Positions 52,538 through 61,092 of a stretch of DNA of 64,000 nt are shown in pieces. The notes below the pieces were generated by a model, which saw only the letters and a program-made list of their open reading frames with translations, made no database searches and was not told the DNA's origin. The stretch lies in assembly GCF_036499745.1 (NCBI RefSeq), contig NZ_DASYDG010000002.1:1-64000 (forward strand). Reading direction: 5' to 3'. This stretch comes from Pinirhizobacter sp036499745 (lineage in GTDB: Bacteria; Pseudomonadota; Gammaproteobacteria; Xanthomonadales; Rhodanobacteraceae). Numbering within the stretch: the stretch's first letter is position 1; every line of letters starts with the position of its first letter. The position numbers and the translations under genes are program-made.

Positions 52538-54040
52538 GTGGACCTGCGAATTGCTGCTATCGCCCTGGTGGCCGGGTTGCTGTTTGCGCCCGTGCCGTCG
52601 AGGGCCGAAGACAAGAGCGACCTCACACTGCACGGGGAAATTACCGGTAAGGACAACCACACCTATAGGAACGTCACCTTCGACGTTCCCGCCGGCGTCA
52701 CCCGCATCACCATCGCCTTCGAGGCCACGGGCAAGGAAGACCACACCACGATCGACCTGGGGCTGCTCGGCCCGGATGGTTTCAAGGGCCAGGATGGGTT
52801 CCGCGGCTGGGCGGGTGGCAGCAAGCGCATCTTCACCGTCTCAGCCAGCGACGCCACGCCAAGCTTCCTGCCCGGGGCGATTCGCCCCGGCAAGTGGACG
52901 CTGCTGCTGGGTATCCCCAACATCCGAGCCAATGCACATGCCAGCTATACGGCAAAGGTGTGGTTCTCGCGCGATGCCGCCACCGCGTGGGGGCCCGATG
53001 TGCTAAACCCGCCATTGCGCAAGCAACCTGGCTGGTACCGCGGCGACCTGCACATGCACACGGCACATAGCGACGGCAGCTGCCTTAGCCAGGGCAACCA
53101 CGTGAAAGTGCCCTGCCCGTTATTCCTTACCGTGGAAGCGGCGGCCAAGCGCAAGCTCGACTTCATCGCCCTCACCGACCACAACACCTCTTCGCACCTG
53201 AGCGACATCCGCGAACTGCAACCCTACTTCGACAACCTTCTGCTTATTCCCGGCCGCGAACTCACCACCTTCCAGGGCCATGCCAACCTGTGGGGCGTGC
53301 CAACCTCAGTCGACTTCCGCGTCGGCAGCAAGACCGTTCCGGACTGGAACGCCCTGTTGAAGAGCGTCGCACCGCTGCATGGCGTTGTTTCCATCAACCA
53401 CGCCATCCGCCCCAGCGGCGAGAAATGCATGGGCTGCGGCTGGACACCCGAACCGCCCGTGGACATGCACCTGGTGCAGGCCGTCGAGGCGGTGAACGGT
53501 ACCGACGCGGTACGTCCGGATTCAGGTATTCCCTTCTGGGAGAATCAACTGGCGCAGGGCTTCCGGCCCACGGCCGTGGGTGGCAGCGACAACCACCGCG
53601 CCGTGCCGATCCTTACCGAGCCGGATATTCCCGTCGGCACGCCGACCACCGTCGTGCACGCCACGGCGTTGTCGATGCCGGCCATCCTGGATGGTATTCG
53701 CGCCGGGCATGTCTTCATCGATACCGAAGGCACGGCGGACGGCATGATTGACCTTGAGGCCAGCGTGGGCAACACAAAAGCCGGCATGGGTGATGAACTT
53801 ACCGCACCCGCAGGTAGCGACGTTAGGGCACAGGCGACCATGAAAGCGCCCCCTGGCTCGAAGATCGTCCTGTTGCTCGATGGCAAGCCCCTGCCCGACG
53901 GCACCTCAACGACGGGCACGGTGACGGCACGCATCCAAGGGGATGGCAAACCTCATTGGATCCGTGCCGAAGGACACGCCGCGGATGGAAGACTGATTTT
54001 GCTTGGCAATCCGGTCTATCTGAATCGCCGCAACCACTAA
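52538..54040 (+). CDS. Secreted CehA/McbA-type PHP-domain metallohydrolase
   Basis: A 500-residue protein with a signal peptide (IAAIALVAGLLFAPVPSRA), a beta-rich N-domain and a PHP domain with HMHTAHSDGS, LDFIALTDHN, the PGRELTT Glu, SINHAIRP and GGSDNHRAVP metal-binding segments. PHP enzymes hydrolyse phosphoesters; CehA/McbA relatives act on carbaryl-type esters. It starts with GTG 52538, two bases after the receptor stop, so the two are coupled. A role in processing an imported phosphoester or ester ligand is inferred. Confidence 0.82.
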   Translation: MDLRIAAIALVAGLLFAPVPSRAEDKSDLTLHGEITGKDNHTYRNVTFDVPAGVTRITIAFEATGKEDHTTIDLGLLGPDGFKGQDGFRGWAGGSKRIFTVSASDATPSFLPGAIRPGKWTLLLGIPNIRANAHASYTAKVWFSRDAATAWGPDVLNPPLRKQPGWYRGDLHMHTAHSDGSCLSQGNHVKVPCPLFLTVEAAAKRKLDFIALTDHNTSSHLSDIRELQPYFDNLLLIPGRELTTFQGHANLWGVPTSVDFRVGSKTVPDWNALLKSVAPLHGVVSINHAIRPSGEKCMGCGWTPEPPVDMHLVQAVEAVNGTDAVRPDSGIPFWENQLAQGFRPTAVGGSDNHRAVPILTEPDIPVGTPTTVVHATALSMPAILDGIRAGHVFIDTEGTADGMIDLEASVGNTKAGMGDELTAPAGSDVRAQATMKAPPGSKIVLLLDGKPLPDGTSTTGTVTARIQGDGKPHWIRAEGHAADGRLILLGNPVYLNRRNH

Positions 54041-54046
54041 CCGTCG

Positions 54047-54853
54047 CTAACTACCGGTATCGGCCAGGTAACGATCGAACGAGGCATCCACGGCGGCACG
54101 GCCGCCACCGATGATGTTCCGCCCCCACGTGTACCCGTACACATCCTCGAACTCAAATCCCGCCAGGCGCTCGCGCATGGCGCGCACGTCCGACGGCTTC
54201 ATCGGCATGTAGTTCGGGTAGCTGTACATGAAGGTGACGTGCCGGCGGTCGAAGACCACCTGCGGCGTGTCGCCGGCGAACAGCGTGCCACCGGGCCGCG
54301 GGCCTTTCTTCCAGTGCAACGCCGTGCAACCGGGGAAATGACCGCCAGTGCGAATAAGCGTGACGTCGGGAGACAGCACATTGAGATCGCCTTCCCAGAA
54401 CTCGATCCGCGGCGATGATCGCTTCACCCATTCGCGATCGGCAGCGTTAAGCAAGATCGGAACGCCACCAAGTGCCTCGCTCCATTCCACCATCGATGTA
54501 TAGAAATGCGGGTGCGAAATGATGATGCGATCTACCCCGCCGCGAGCGCGCAAGGCTTGCACGGCCTGATCATTCACCATGCTCACGCACTCAAAGAGGA
54601 TATTCCCAGCATCGGTACGAAGATGCATCGCGCGCTGCGGGATGGCGAAACCGGCCGGCATGCTCACCGCGAAGACCCCGTTGTCTTCCTCGATACGCAG
54701 CTTGTTCTTCGCCTGCAGTTCCGCGTGGGTGGTCCACTCTTGGCCGTCCCATCCCACGTACTGCCGCTCGTCCACGCAAACCGGGCACTCGCTCGGCGGG
54801 GCATCGGAAGGTTCGTACTGGGTACCGCAGGTGATACAGATGAAAGGTGTCAT
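54047..54853 (-). CDS. Rubredoxin-like/metallo-beta-lactamase-fold protein with altered metal motif
   Basis: A 268-residue protein. The N-terminus is a rubredoxin/zinc ribbon (CITCGTQ and CPVCVDERQYVGW), followed by an MBL fold. The usual HxHxDH motif reads HPHFYT, so two metal ligands (Asp and the third His) are replaced. TGGHFPGCTALHW supplies the next His and FAGDTPQ the bridging Asp. The fold remains but a two-metal hydrolase site is unlikely; it may bind one metal or act in another way. ATG 54853 has GGGAG six bases upstream. Confidence 0.82.
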   Translation of the reverse strand: MTPFICITCGTQYEPSDAPPSECPVCVDERQYVGWDGQEWTTHAELQAKNKLRIEEDNGVFAVSMPAGFAIPQRAMHLRTDAGNILFECVSMVNDQAVQALRARGGVDRIIISHPHFYTSMVEWSEALGGVPILLNAADREWVKRSSPRIEFWEGDLNVLSPDVTLIRTGGHFPGCTALHWKKGPRPGGTLFAGDTPQVVFDRRHVTFMYSYPNYMPMKPSDVRAMRERLAGFEFEDVYGYTWGRNIIGGGRAAVDASFDRYLADTGS

Positions 54854-54980
54854 CGAAAGCTCCCTTGGCAGGCGTCGAATCTGCAACCAGAGTGCCACAA
54901 GAGCATGTGCCAAAGGTCAGCGCCGCGCGAGTGCGTGGCCGAACCAGTTCGCGAAGCCCAGTGAGGTTTCGCAGTGCCAT

Positions 54981-55970
54981 TCAATGAGGTGCATCCACCG
55001 GATACGGGCCTTCATCGAACGTCTCGTCGTGGTAGCCCTTCACGCCCACGGCCATTGCCATGTCGCTACGGAAATCCGCGCCTGCACGGATTCGTTCCAG
55101 TGCGTGGGCAAAATCATGCTTCGGTTTCCAGGCCAATAATTCCCTGGCGCGGGCATTGTCGTAAACGCGGTCGATGCCCTGGAACATGCGCCAGCCTCGG
55201 GCTTCGAACAAGGCAGCGGCATCGGGAAAGTGAGCAGCAATGGCGTTGGGCAAGTGGTGCCGCAACGCGTACGCCTCGTCCCGCCTGAAAGGCGTGGTTG
55301 CCGAAACGATGAAGCGGTCATAGCCGATGGCGTGGGCGCGTGTAGCGGCGGCAAGGTGCGCGTCGACCACGTCGGCGATGTCCACGCGCCGGTACAACAA
55401 CTCCATCGCCTGCATGTTCGCCAGCGCAAATGCCGCCCGCTTCGCCGGATCATCGTCATCCTCGGGGAAGAACCGGGAAGTACGCAGCACCACAACAGGT
55501 AGCCCCCGCTTGCGATGATAGAGCTCGCACAGATCCTCGGCGGCAACCTTGGTCACGCCGTAGATATTCTTCGGTACGGGACGCACGTCCTCGGTGATCC
55601 ATGCGGCCTCGTCCTGCCCCGCCGTCAGTGCAGCACCGAAGGCACTGGTGGTGCTGGTGAAGACAAAGGCGCTTACCTTGTTCGCCACGGCGCGTTCGAG
55701 CAACGCAAGCGTGCCGTTGATGTTGGTGTCGACAAAGTCGCCCGGGGGATGCGTCGCCACGTGTGGTTTGTGCAACGTGGCGGCATGGAACACCGCGGCG
55801 ATTCCGTCCATGGCGCGCTCGACCACGGCAGGATCGGTGATCGAACCCACGACATCGGTGAACGGGGACGGCTTGATGTCCAGGCCGCGGACTGCCGCGC
55901 CCTCCGCACGAAGGCGGCGCACCAGCGCTTCACCGAGGTGGCCGGCGCTACCAGTCACCAGGATCGTCAT
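54981..55970 (-). CDS. NAD(P)-dependent epimerase/dehydratase (extended SDR)
   Basis: A 329-residue extended SDR: TGSAGHLGEALV at the N-terminus, the active-site Ser/Thr (FTSTTSAFG) and YGVTKVAAE with Tyr and Lys. It belongs to the sugar-nucleotide epimerase group, without clear substrate. ATG 55970 has AAGGG seven bases upstream; the open frame extends to 56228, overlapping the divergent GNAT gene, and is not supported. Confidence 0.85.
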   Translation of the reverse strand: MTILVTGSAGHLGEALVRRLRAEGAAVRGLDIKPSPFTDVVGSITDPAVVERAMDGIAAVFHAATLHKPHVATHPPGDFVDTNINGTLALLERAVANKVSAFVFTSTTSAFGAALTAGQDEAAWITEDVRPVPKNIYGVTKVAAEDLCELYHRKRGLPVVVLRTSRFFPEDDDDPAKRAAFALANMQAMELLYRRVDIADVVDAHLAAATRAHAIGYDRFIVSATTPFRRDEAYALRHHLPNAIAAHFPDAAALFEARGWRMFQGIDRVYDNARARELLAWKPKHDFAHALERIRAGADFRSDMAMAVGVKGYHDETFDEGPYPVDAPH

Positions 55971-56210
55971 CGTCGGCCCTTCCTGCACTACGAGACCGGA
56001 AAGAATGCCCTTCTGCCGCTTGAAGATAAAGTGCCCCCGGCTCGATACATGGCCGCCACGGCATTCTGCATCCCGGGAATTCAAGGGACCGGCGGGATAT
56101 CCGCCCGCGAAAGGCCACACACGGGCCCATTGCGCCTCACCGCCGCCCCTGTACGGCCCCAATGAGCCCACACGCTGCAGGACATCGACGCAAAAAAGCG
56201 GAGCGAAGCC

Positions 56211-56648
56211 ATGGCCACTTCCACCCATCTGGTGCGCCGCGGATGCGTGCGCGATGCAGCCGAAATCGCCGCATGCATGCAGTCGCTAGGCTACGGCACC
56301 ACCTCGGAAGCGATTGCCATCCACCTCGCCCACTTCAAGGAATCACCACGCGACATCGTGCTGGTATGTGCCGAAATCTCATCACTTACCGGCGTGGCCA
56401 GCGCGCACGCGATTCCCCTGTTCCATCAAGCCGGGGAACTGGTGCGGATTACCGCACTATCGGTGCGCCAGGGACGCGAACGGCAGGGCATCGGTCGCTA
56501 CCTTGTCCGTGCCGTCGAGCACTGGGCCCTCGCCCGTGGCGCCTCACGTATCGAAGTCACCAGCGGCAACCACCGCGAAGGTGCCCACCAGTTCTACCGC
56601 GCCATGGGTTACGGCATCGAAGCGCGACGCTTCACCAAACAGCTGTGA
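56211..56648 (+). CDS. GNAT family N-acetyltransferase
   Basis: A 145-residue GNAT. The acetyl-CoA motif is RERQGIGRYLVRAVEHWA (Q-x-x-G-x-G type), preceded by the beta-strand ITALSVRQ and followed by QFYRAMGYG. The substrate amine is unknown. GAGCGAAGCC precedes the ATG. The 3' side, beginning eight bases after the stop, is the REP-like cluster B. Confidence 0.87.
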   Translation: MATSTHLVRRGCVRDAAEIAACMQSLGYGTTSEAIAIHLAHFKESPRDIVLVCAEISSLTGVASAHAIPLFHQAGELVRITALSVRQGRERQGIGRYLVRAVEHWALARGASRIEVTSGNHREGAHQFYRAMGYGIEARRFTKQL

Positions 56649-56660
56649 AACCATAAGGAA

Positions 56661-56832
56661 CGATAAGGGGTCAGAGTCATCGATAAGGGGTCAGAGTCAT
56701 TATTTCCCTATCAGAAACCATAAGGGGTCAGAGTCATTATTGCCCCATCCAAGCTTAGGGAAATGACTCTGACCCCTTATAGCGCTGACCCCTTATAGCG
56801 CTCGCTGCGGGAAAATGACTCTGACCCCTTAT
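56661..56832. repeat. REP-like cluster B: six mirrored GGGGTCAGAGTCA units
   Basis: Three forward units ATAAGGGGTCAGAGTCAT (56663-56680, 56683-56700, 56720-56737) face three reverse units (56763-56780, a short one at 56783-56796, and 56815-56832). The first two forward units are an exact 20-base tandem duplication. The whole is a nested palindrome of 172 bases ending five bases from the emrB stop codon. Confidence 0.85.
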
Positions 56833-56836
56833 AGGG

Positions 56837-58351
56837 CTAGTCGACCAATGTCGCTACGGATGCTTCGCCGGTGTCGTGCACGGCGCGCTTGCGCGGCAGG
56901 AAGGTGGCGGCCACCAACCCCAGGGCGATGATGCCCAGCGCCCAGACAAACGTGTGGCCGAAGGCGCGGCCCAGGGCCGGCAGCATCGCTTCGTGCATGG
57001 CTGGCGTGATCGCGTGTGCCACGGAAAGACCGCCTTCGGAGGCACCGTTAGCCGGCATCAGCGCGGCGATCTGTTTCGAAAGCACCACGGCCAGCAGTGC
57101 CGTGCCCACCGACCCGCCCACGCGCTGCACCACGTTCATGCCGCTGGTGACTCGGGCGATTTCGTGGCGTTGCAGGCTGCTCAGTGCGGCGGTCATCGCC
57201 GGCATCATGGTTGCGCCCATGCCCAGGCCCATCAGCAGCAGCATGATTTCCACCATCCACAGCGGTGTGTCGCTCTGGATCTGCGTCAGGCCGATGAGGC
57301 CCAGCCCCACCAGCGTCATGCCCACCAATACGATGCGGCCGGGGCCGGTCTTGTCCGTCAGGCGCGCGGCAATCGGCATGGATATCATCGCGCCCAGGCC
57401 CTGCGCTGCCAGCAACAGGCCGGCGTGCAAAGCGGATTCACCACGCACCAGCTGGAAGTAAAGCGGAAGCAACAAGGCCGAACCGAAAAATGCCGTGCCG
57501 AAGAAGAACGACGTGGCTGCAGCCGCACCCACTATCCGGCTCCGGAACAGGCGCACGTCGATCAATGCACCCTCTTTGCGCCTTGCATGCCAAACGAAGG
57601 CCGCAACCAGGGCCAGCCCGACTACCACGCCACCCAGCGCATCCGGGGATTTGAAGCCGCCACCGGCGGCCGTTTCGGCCAGCCCGTAAACGAAAATGGC
57701 CAGGCCCGGCGAGAGCATCAGCAACCCGCTCCAGTCCAGGGCGTGGTGCGGCTTGGGTTCGTCACGTTCCAGGATCCGCGACGCCGCGAACAAGGCGATG
57801 ACACCGATAGGCAGGTTCACGAAGAATATCCAGCGCCACGAGATGTCGTCGACGAACCAGCCGCCCAGGATCGGGCCAACGATCGGCGCCACCAGCATCG
57901 GTATGCCCACCAGACCCATCATCCGGCCCATGCGATCACGACCCGCGGCGTGGGAAAGGATCGTCATGCCGGCAGGCATGATCATGCCGCCGCCGAAGCC
58001 TTGCAGCACGCGGAAGACGATCAGCGAGGTGGCCGACCATGCCATGCCGCACAGGGCGGACCCCAGCACGAACAAGGCGATGGAACCGATGTACAGGCGC
58101 TTGGTGCCGAAGCGGTCGGCCGCCCACCCCGTGAGGGGAATAACCGTGGCCAGCGCCAGCATGTAGCCGGTGGACACCCACTGCGTAATGGACAGCGACG
58201 TACCAAACGAGCGCGACAATTCCTTGATCGCGACATTGACGATGGTGGTGTCGAGGATCGACATGAAACTGCCGAGCACGACAACAGCAGCGATGCGCAG
58301 GGTTGCGCGATCCAGTGCCCGCGGGGCACTGGGCTGTGAAGGAGCATTCAT
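56837..58351 (-). CDS. emrB: DHA2-family (EmrB/QacA-like) drug efflux transporter
   Basis: A 504-residue MFS transporter with about 14 membrane helices. The DHA2 signatures are seen: SILDTTIVNVAIKELSR near the first helix and WVSTGYMLALA in the second; RVLQGFGGGMIMPAG is the MFS motif C-type region. It exports hydrophobic drugs by proton antiport in characterised relatives. It overlaps the upstream marR gene by ATGA, so the two are an operon and MarR is its likely repressor. No emrA or tolC gene lies beside it. Repeats lie immediately 3' of its stop. Confidence 0.88.
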   Translation of the reverse strand: MNAPSQPSAPRALDRATLRIAAVVVLGSFMSILDTTIVNVAIKELSRSFGTSLSITQWVSTGYMLALATVIPLTGWAADRFGTKRLYIGSIALFVLGSALCGMAWSATSLIVFRVLQGFGGGMIMPAGMTILSHAAGRDRMGRMMGLVGIPMLVAPIVGPILGGWFVDDISWRWIFFVNLPIGVIALFAASRILERDEPKPHHALDWSGLLMLSPGLAIFVYGLAETAAGGGFKSPDALGGVVVGLALVAAFVWHARRKEGALIDVRLFRSRIVGAAAATSFFFGTAFFGSALLLPLYFQLVRGESALHAGLLLAAQGLGAMISMPIAARLTDKTGPGRIVLVGMTLVGLGLIGLTQIQSDTPLWMVEIMLLLMGLGMGATMMPAMTAALSSLQRHEIARVTSGMNVVQRVGGSVGTALLAVVLSKQIAALMPANGASEGGLSVAHAITPAMHEAMLPALGRAFGHTFVWALGIIALGLVAATFLPRKRAVHDTGEASVATLVD

Positions 58352-58887
58352 TTAGGGGATTCCGGAGAACAATGGGAGTTGCCGGTAGCCCATGGGCTGC
58401 CAGCGAAGTATTTGCGGGTGAGGTCGCTAAGCGTGGCGACCGCGGTAGTGAGCGCAGCGCGCTCTTCATCGCTAAGTTTTTTGACAAAACGCTCCGCAGC
58501 GCCCCGGCGAGCGTCGGCGATCTGCGCCAGCGCTTCGGATCCAGCTGCCGTGAGTGCGATGCGTTTCACCCGGCGGTCAATGTCGTCCTCGCGCCGCGAC
58601 ACCAGCCCCATCTTCACCATGGCGTCGACAGCCCGCCCAGCGGCCGGCAACGACAGCGAGATGCGCTCCGCCAGTTCATTGACCGCCAGATCCGTGCCCT
58701 CGCTATCGAGCACGAACAAGATCCGGAACTGCGAAAACGTCAGGTCGAACACCGCCATGGCCGAGACCACGCCGGTCTGGCCGTCCTTAATGATGGGGAA
58801 AATGGCGCCAATCAGGTTGGCGGCGAGCGGATCCATGTCTGGAGGCAACTTAAGCATGGACGCAATAATACTCTTCATCACATTCAT
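58348..58887 (-). CDS. MarR family transcriptional regulator
   Basis: A 179-residue winged-helix regulator (TFSQFRILFVL, then LAVNELAERISLSLPAAGRA with the recognition helix, and the wing SRREDDIDRRVKRIALT). It should repress itself and the coupled efflux gene until a ligand binds. ATG 58887 is chosen over a GTG at 58896 and an ATG at 58878; none has a good ribosome-binding site. The start is only 27 bases from REP-like element C, so the promoter must lie within or beyond that element. Confidence 0.87.
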   Translation of the reverse strand: MNVMKSIIASMLKLPPDMDPLAANLIGAIFPIIKDGQTGVVSAMAVFDLTFSQFRILFVLDSEGTDLAVNELAERISLSLPAAGRAVDAMVKMGLVSRREDDIDRRVKRIALTAAGSEALAQIADARRGAAERFVKKLSDEERAALTTAVATLSDLTRKYFAGSPWATGNSHCSPESPK

Positions 58888-58913
58888 TGCAAGCACGCAT
58901 GTAAATTCCCCTT

Positions 58914-59011
58914 ATTAGGGGTCAGAGTCATTAAGAACCCCCCTGTTCCTCGTCATCGGTGGTCAGACCCCCGAAGATTCCGGCCCGACGAAAGGTGATC
59001 TGACCCCTAAT
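58914..59011. repeat. REP-like element C
   Basis: ATTAGGGGTCAGAGTCAT (58914-58931) faces GATCTGACCCCTAAT (58997-59011) as an inverted repeat around 65 bases. The right arm lies inside the 3' end of the AraC gene at 58963-59916 and encodes its last residues. Confidence 0.75.
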
Positions 59012-59916
59012 GCGGCTCTTCGGTATTGGCCGGGGGCCATGCCGGTGATGCGTTTGAAAGCGTGGCTGAAGGCGCTTTCGGTGCCGTAGCCGAGGGATTG
59101 GGCGATGCGGGCGATGGGGGTGTTCTCTTCACGAAGGGAGCGCTCGGCCAGGCGCATGCGCCATTGGGCCAGATAGGCCAGCGGCGGCACGCCTGCGACA
59201 GATTTAAAGTACTCGGCGAACGTGGTGCGGGACATCGCCGCGGCTTTTGCGAGGTCCGGAAGTTGCCAGGCGCGGCCGGGCTCGGCGTGCATCAGGCGAA
59301 GTGCCGGGGCGATGCGTGGATCGTTGATGGCACGAAGAAGACCCGTGTCCAGCGGGTCGCCGGTGGCCAGATGCACGCGAAGCACCTGCACCAACATCAG
59401 CTGCGCCAATTGCGCGGAAGCGAATGCCGCGCCCGGTGGATCGTTCTCCCGCTCGGCCACCAGCTGACCCAGCAACCAGCGCGTGGCCGCCGCCTCCGGC
59501 TTGTCGGCGCGCACATGGATCAAGGGCGGCAGAACATCGCGAAGGATATTCCCCCGCACGGGATCAAGTTCGACGTGGCCACCGATGAGCAGGCATTCAT
59601 CGCCTTCACCAAGGACTTTCATGGCGCCGTCCTGCCCCGCGAAAGCGACCTTCGAATCCACGGGCAGCTCATCCGGATCCGACGACATCGCATAAGGCCT
59701 CTCCGCCGATGTCAGGAACACGTCGCCCTCGCCCAGGTGCAACGGTTCGCGGCCTTCCATGGAAAGCCAGCAGGACCCCCGCACCACGCCGAAGAATTTT
59801 GCCCGGCCGCTCGGATGGAAGCGCACGGCCCAGCGCGAGCCGGCGGTAAAACCACCGGTCACCAGTGAACGCGCCTGGGTAAGCGAGAGAATGTCGGAAA
59901 AGGGATCGGAAGCCAT
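58963..59916 (-). CDS. AraC family transcriptional regulator with repeat-derived C-terminus
   Basis: A 317-residue regulator with a cupin-like N-domain (AraC-type, RFHPSGRAKFFGVVRGSCWL, GEGDVFLTSAERPY) and a C-terminal AraC helix-turn-helix (MSRTTFAEYFKSVAGVPPL and IAQSLGYGTESAFSHAFKRI). After YRRAA the frame runs into REP-like element C, which adds LGVRSPFVGPESSGV before the stop. Relatives normally end near the YRR. ATG 59916 is chosen. It is divergent from an SDR gene with a strong palindrome between, and probably regulates it. Confidence 0.88.
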   Translation of the reverse strand: MASDPFSDILSLTQARSLVTGGFTAGSRWAVRFHPSGRAKFFGVVRGSCWLSMEGREPLHLGEGDVFLTSAERPYAMSSDPDELPVDSKVAFAGQDGAMKVLGEGDECLLIGGHVELDPVRGNILRDVLPPLIHVRADKPEAAATRWLLGQLVAERENDPPGAAFASAQLAQLMLVQVLRVHLATGDPLDTGLLRAINDPRIAPALRLMHAEPGRAWQLPDLAKAAAMSRTTFAEYFKSVAGVPPLAYLAQWRMRLAERSLREENTPIARIAQSLGYGTESAFSHAFKRITGMAPGQYRRAALGVRSPFVGPESSGV

Positions 59917-59940
59917 GGTCGGACTATTACGCAAGAATCA

Positions 59941-59965
59941 CGGACTTTCAATAATTCAAAGTCCG
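59941..59965. promoter_or_regulatory. Palindrome between araC-type and SDR genes
   Basis: Arms CGGACTTT (59941-59948) and AAAGTCCG (59958-59965) are perfect complements separated by nine AT-rich bases. It is 25 bases from one gene start and 48 from the other, a likely regulator site. Confidence 0.5.
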
Positions 59966-60012
59966 GGTCACAGACCCTATCTTCAGGATAGTCCACCCAC
60001 CCAGGATCCCCG

Positions 60013-61008
60013 ATGCGCTCTCCCCAAAAGCCCATTCAGTCCGGTTTCGATGCCGCCTCCACCGCCGCCGACGTCATCCACGGCATCGACCTCACGGGCA
60101 AGATCGCCCTCGTTACCGGCGGTTATTCCGGTATCGGGGTAGAAACCGTAAGGGCATTGGCCCATGCCGGCGCCCATGTGATCGTGCCCACACGCAACGA
60201 AACCAAGGCCGCCCAAACGCTCGCTGGCATCAGCAATACCCGCATCGAACCGATGGACCTGACGGACCCTGCTTCCATCGACGCCTTCGCATCGCGCTTC
60301 GTAGCCACCGGCCAGCCACTGCACATGCTGATCAACAGCGCCGGCATCATGGCAACGCCCTTCGAACGCGATGCCCGTGGTTACGAAATCCAGTTCGCGA
60401 CGAATCACCTTGGCCACTTCCAGTTGACGCGAGGCCTGCTGCCGGCGCTGCAGCGTGCACAAGGTGCGCGGGTGGTGTCGGTGTCGTCGTGGGGCCACCG
60501 TTATTCCCCGGTGGTGTTCGACGACATTCACTTCGAACGGCGCGAATACAACCCGTGGGCAGCCTACGGGCAGTCGAAGACGGCGAATATTCTCTTCGCC
60601 GTGGAACTGGACGCCCGCTACCAGGCCAACGGCATCCGCGCCTTTGCCGTGCATCCGGGCCTGATCATCGATACAGGCCTTGGAAAGCACATGTCACGCG
60701 AAGACCTCAAGAGCGCCGGCGTGATCGACGAAGACGGCAAGCCCATCCTGGACCCATCGCGCAACCTCAAGACCGTCCCGCAGGGCGCGGCCACCAGCGT
60801 CTGGTGCGCCGTCAGCCCTCAGCTCGATGGCTTGGGCGGCGTCTATGCCGAAAATGCCGACATCTCGCCGATCCACCAGGGCGAGGTCTCCACGAGCAAC
60901 GATGCCAGGGCGCGCACGAGCGGCGCCAACGGCGTACTCCCATACGCCATCGATGAAAGCAGCGCCCGTCACCTATGGGACGCGAGCGAATCAATGCTTT
61001 CGCGCTAG
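60013..61008 (+). CDS. Short-chain dehydrogenase/reductase (divergent partner of AraC regulator)
   Basis: A 331-residue SDR of the retinol-dehydrogenase-like type: TGGYSGIGVETV cofactor motif, INSAGIM (in place of NNAG), active-site Ser in VSVSSWGH and YGQSKTAN. Substrate unknown. It starts at ATG 60013, and the palindrome upstream suggests control by the divergent AraC protein. Confidence 0.88.
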   Translation: MRSPQKPIQSGFDAASTAADVIHGIDLTGKIALVTGGYSGIGVETVRALAHAGAHVIVPTRNETKAAQTLAGISNTRIEPMDLTDPASIDAFASRFVATGQPLHMLINSAGIMATPFERDARGYEIQFATNHLGHFQLTRGLLPALQRAQGARVVSVSSWGHRYSPVVFDDIHFERREYNPWAAYGQSKTANILFAVELDARYQANGIRAFAVHPGLIIDTGLGKHMSREDLKSAGVIDEDGKPILDPSRNLKTVPQGAATSVWCAVSPQLDGLGGVYAENADISPIHQGEVSTSNDARARTSGANGVLPYAIDESSARHLWDASESMLSR

Positions 61009-61092
61009 CCGTTGCAACAATCGCTTCTTCCGGACGCAAATCGGTGACCCACGGCCTTCCTTCCGTACACCGAAGACAGGCAAGCTTAAGAC

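Noticed and set aside
56661..56832. Possible CRISPR array
   Set aside because: Repeat units are in both orientations, spacers are 2-20 bases and unequal, and no cas gene is present; a REP-like cluster explains it.
56876..58339. Plus-strand 487-codon frame opposite emrB
   Set aside because: Gln/His-rich antisense of a clear transporter gene.
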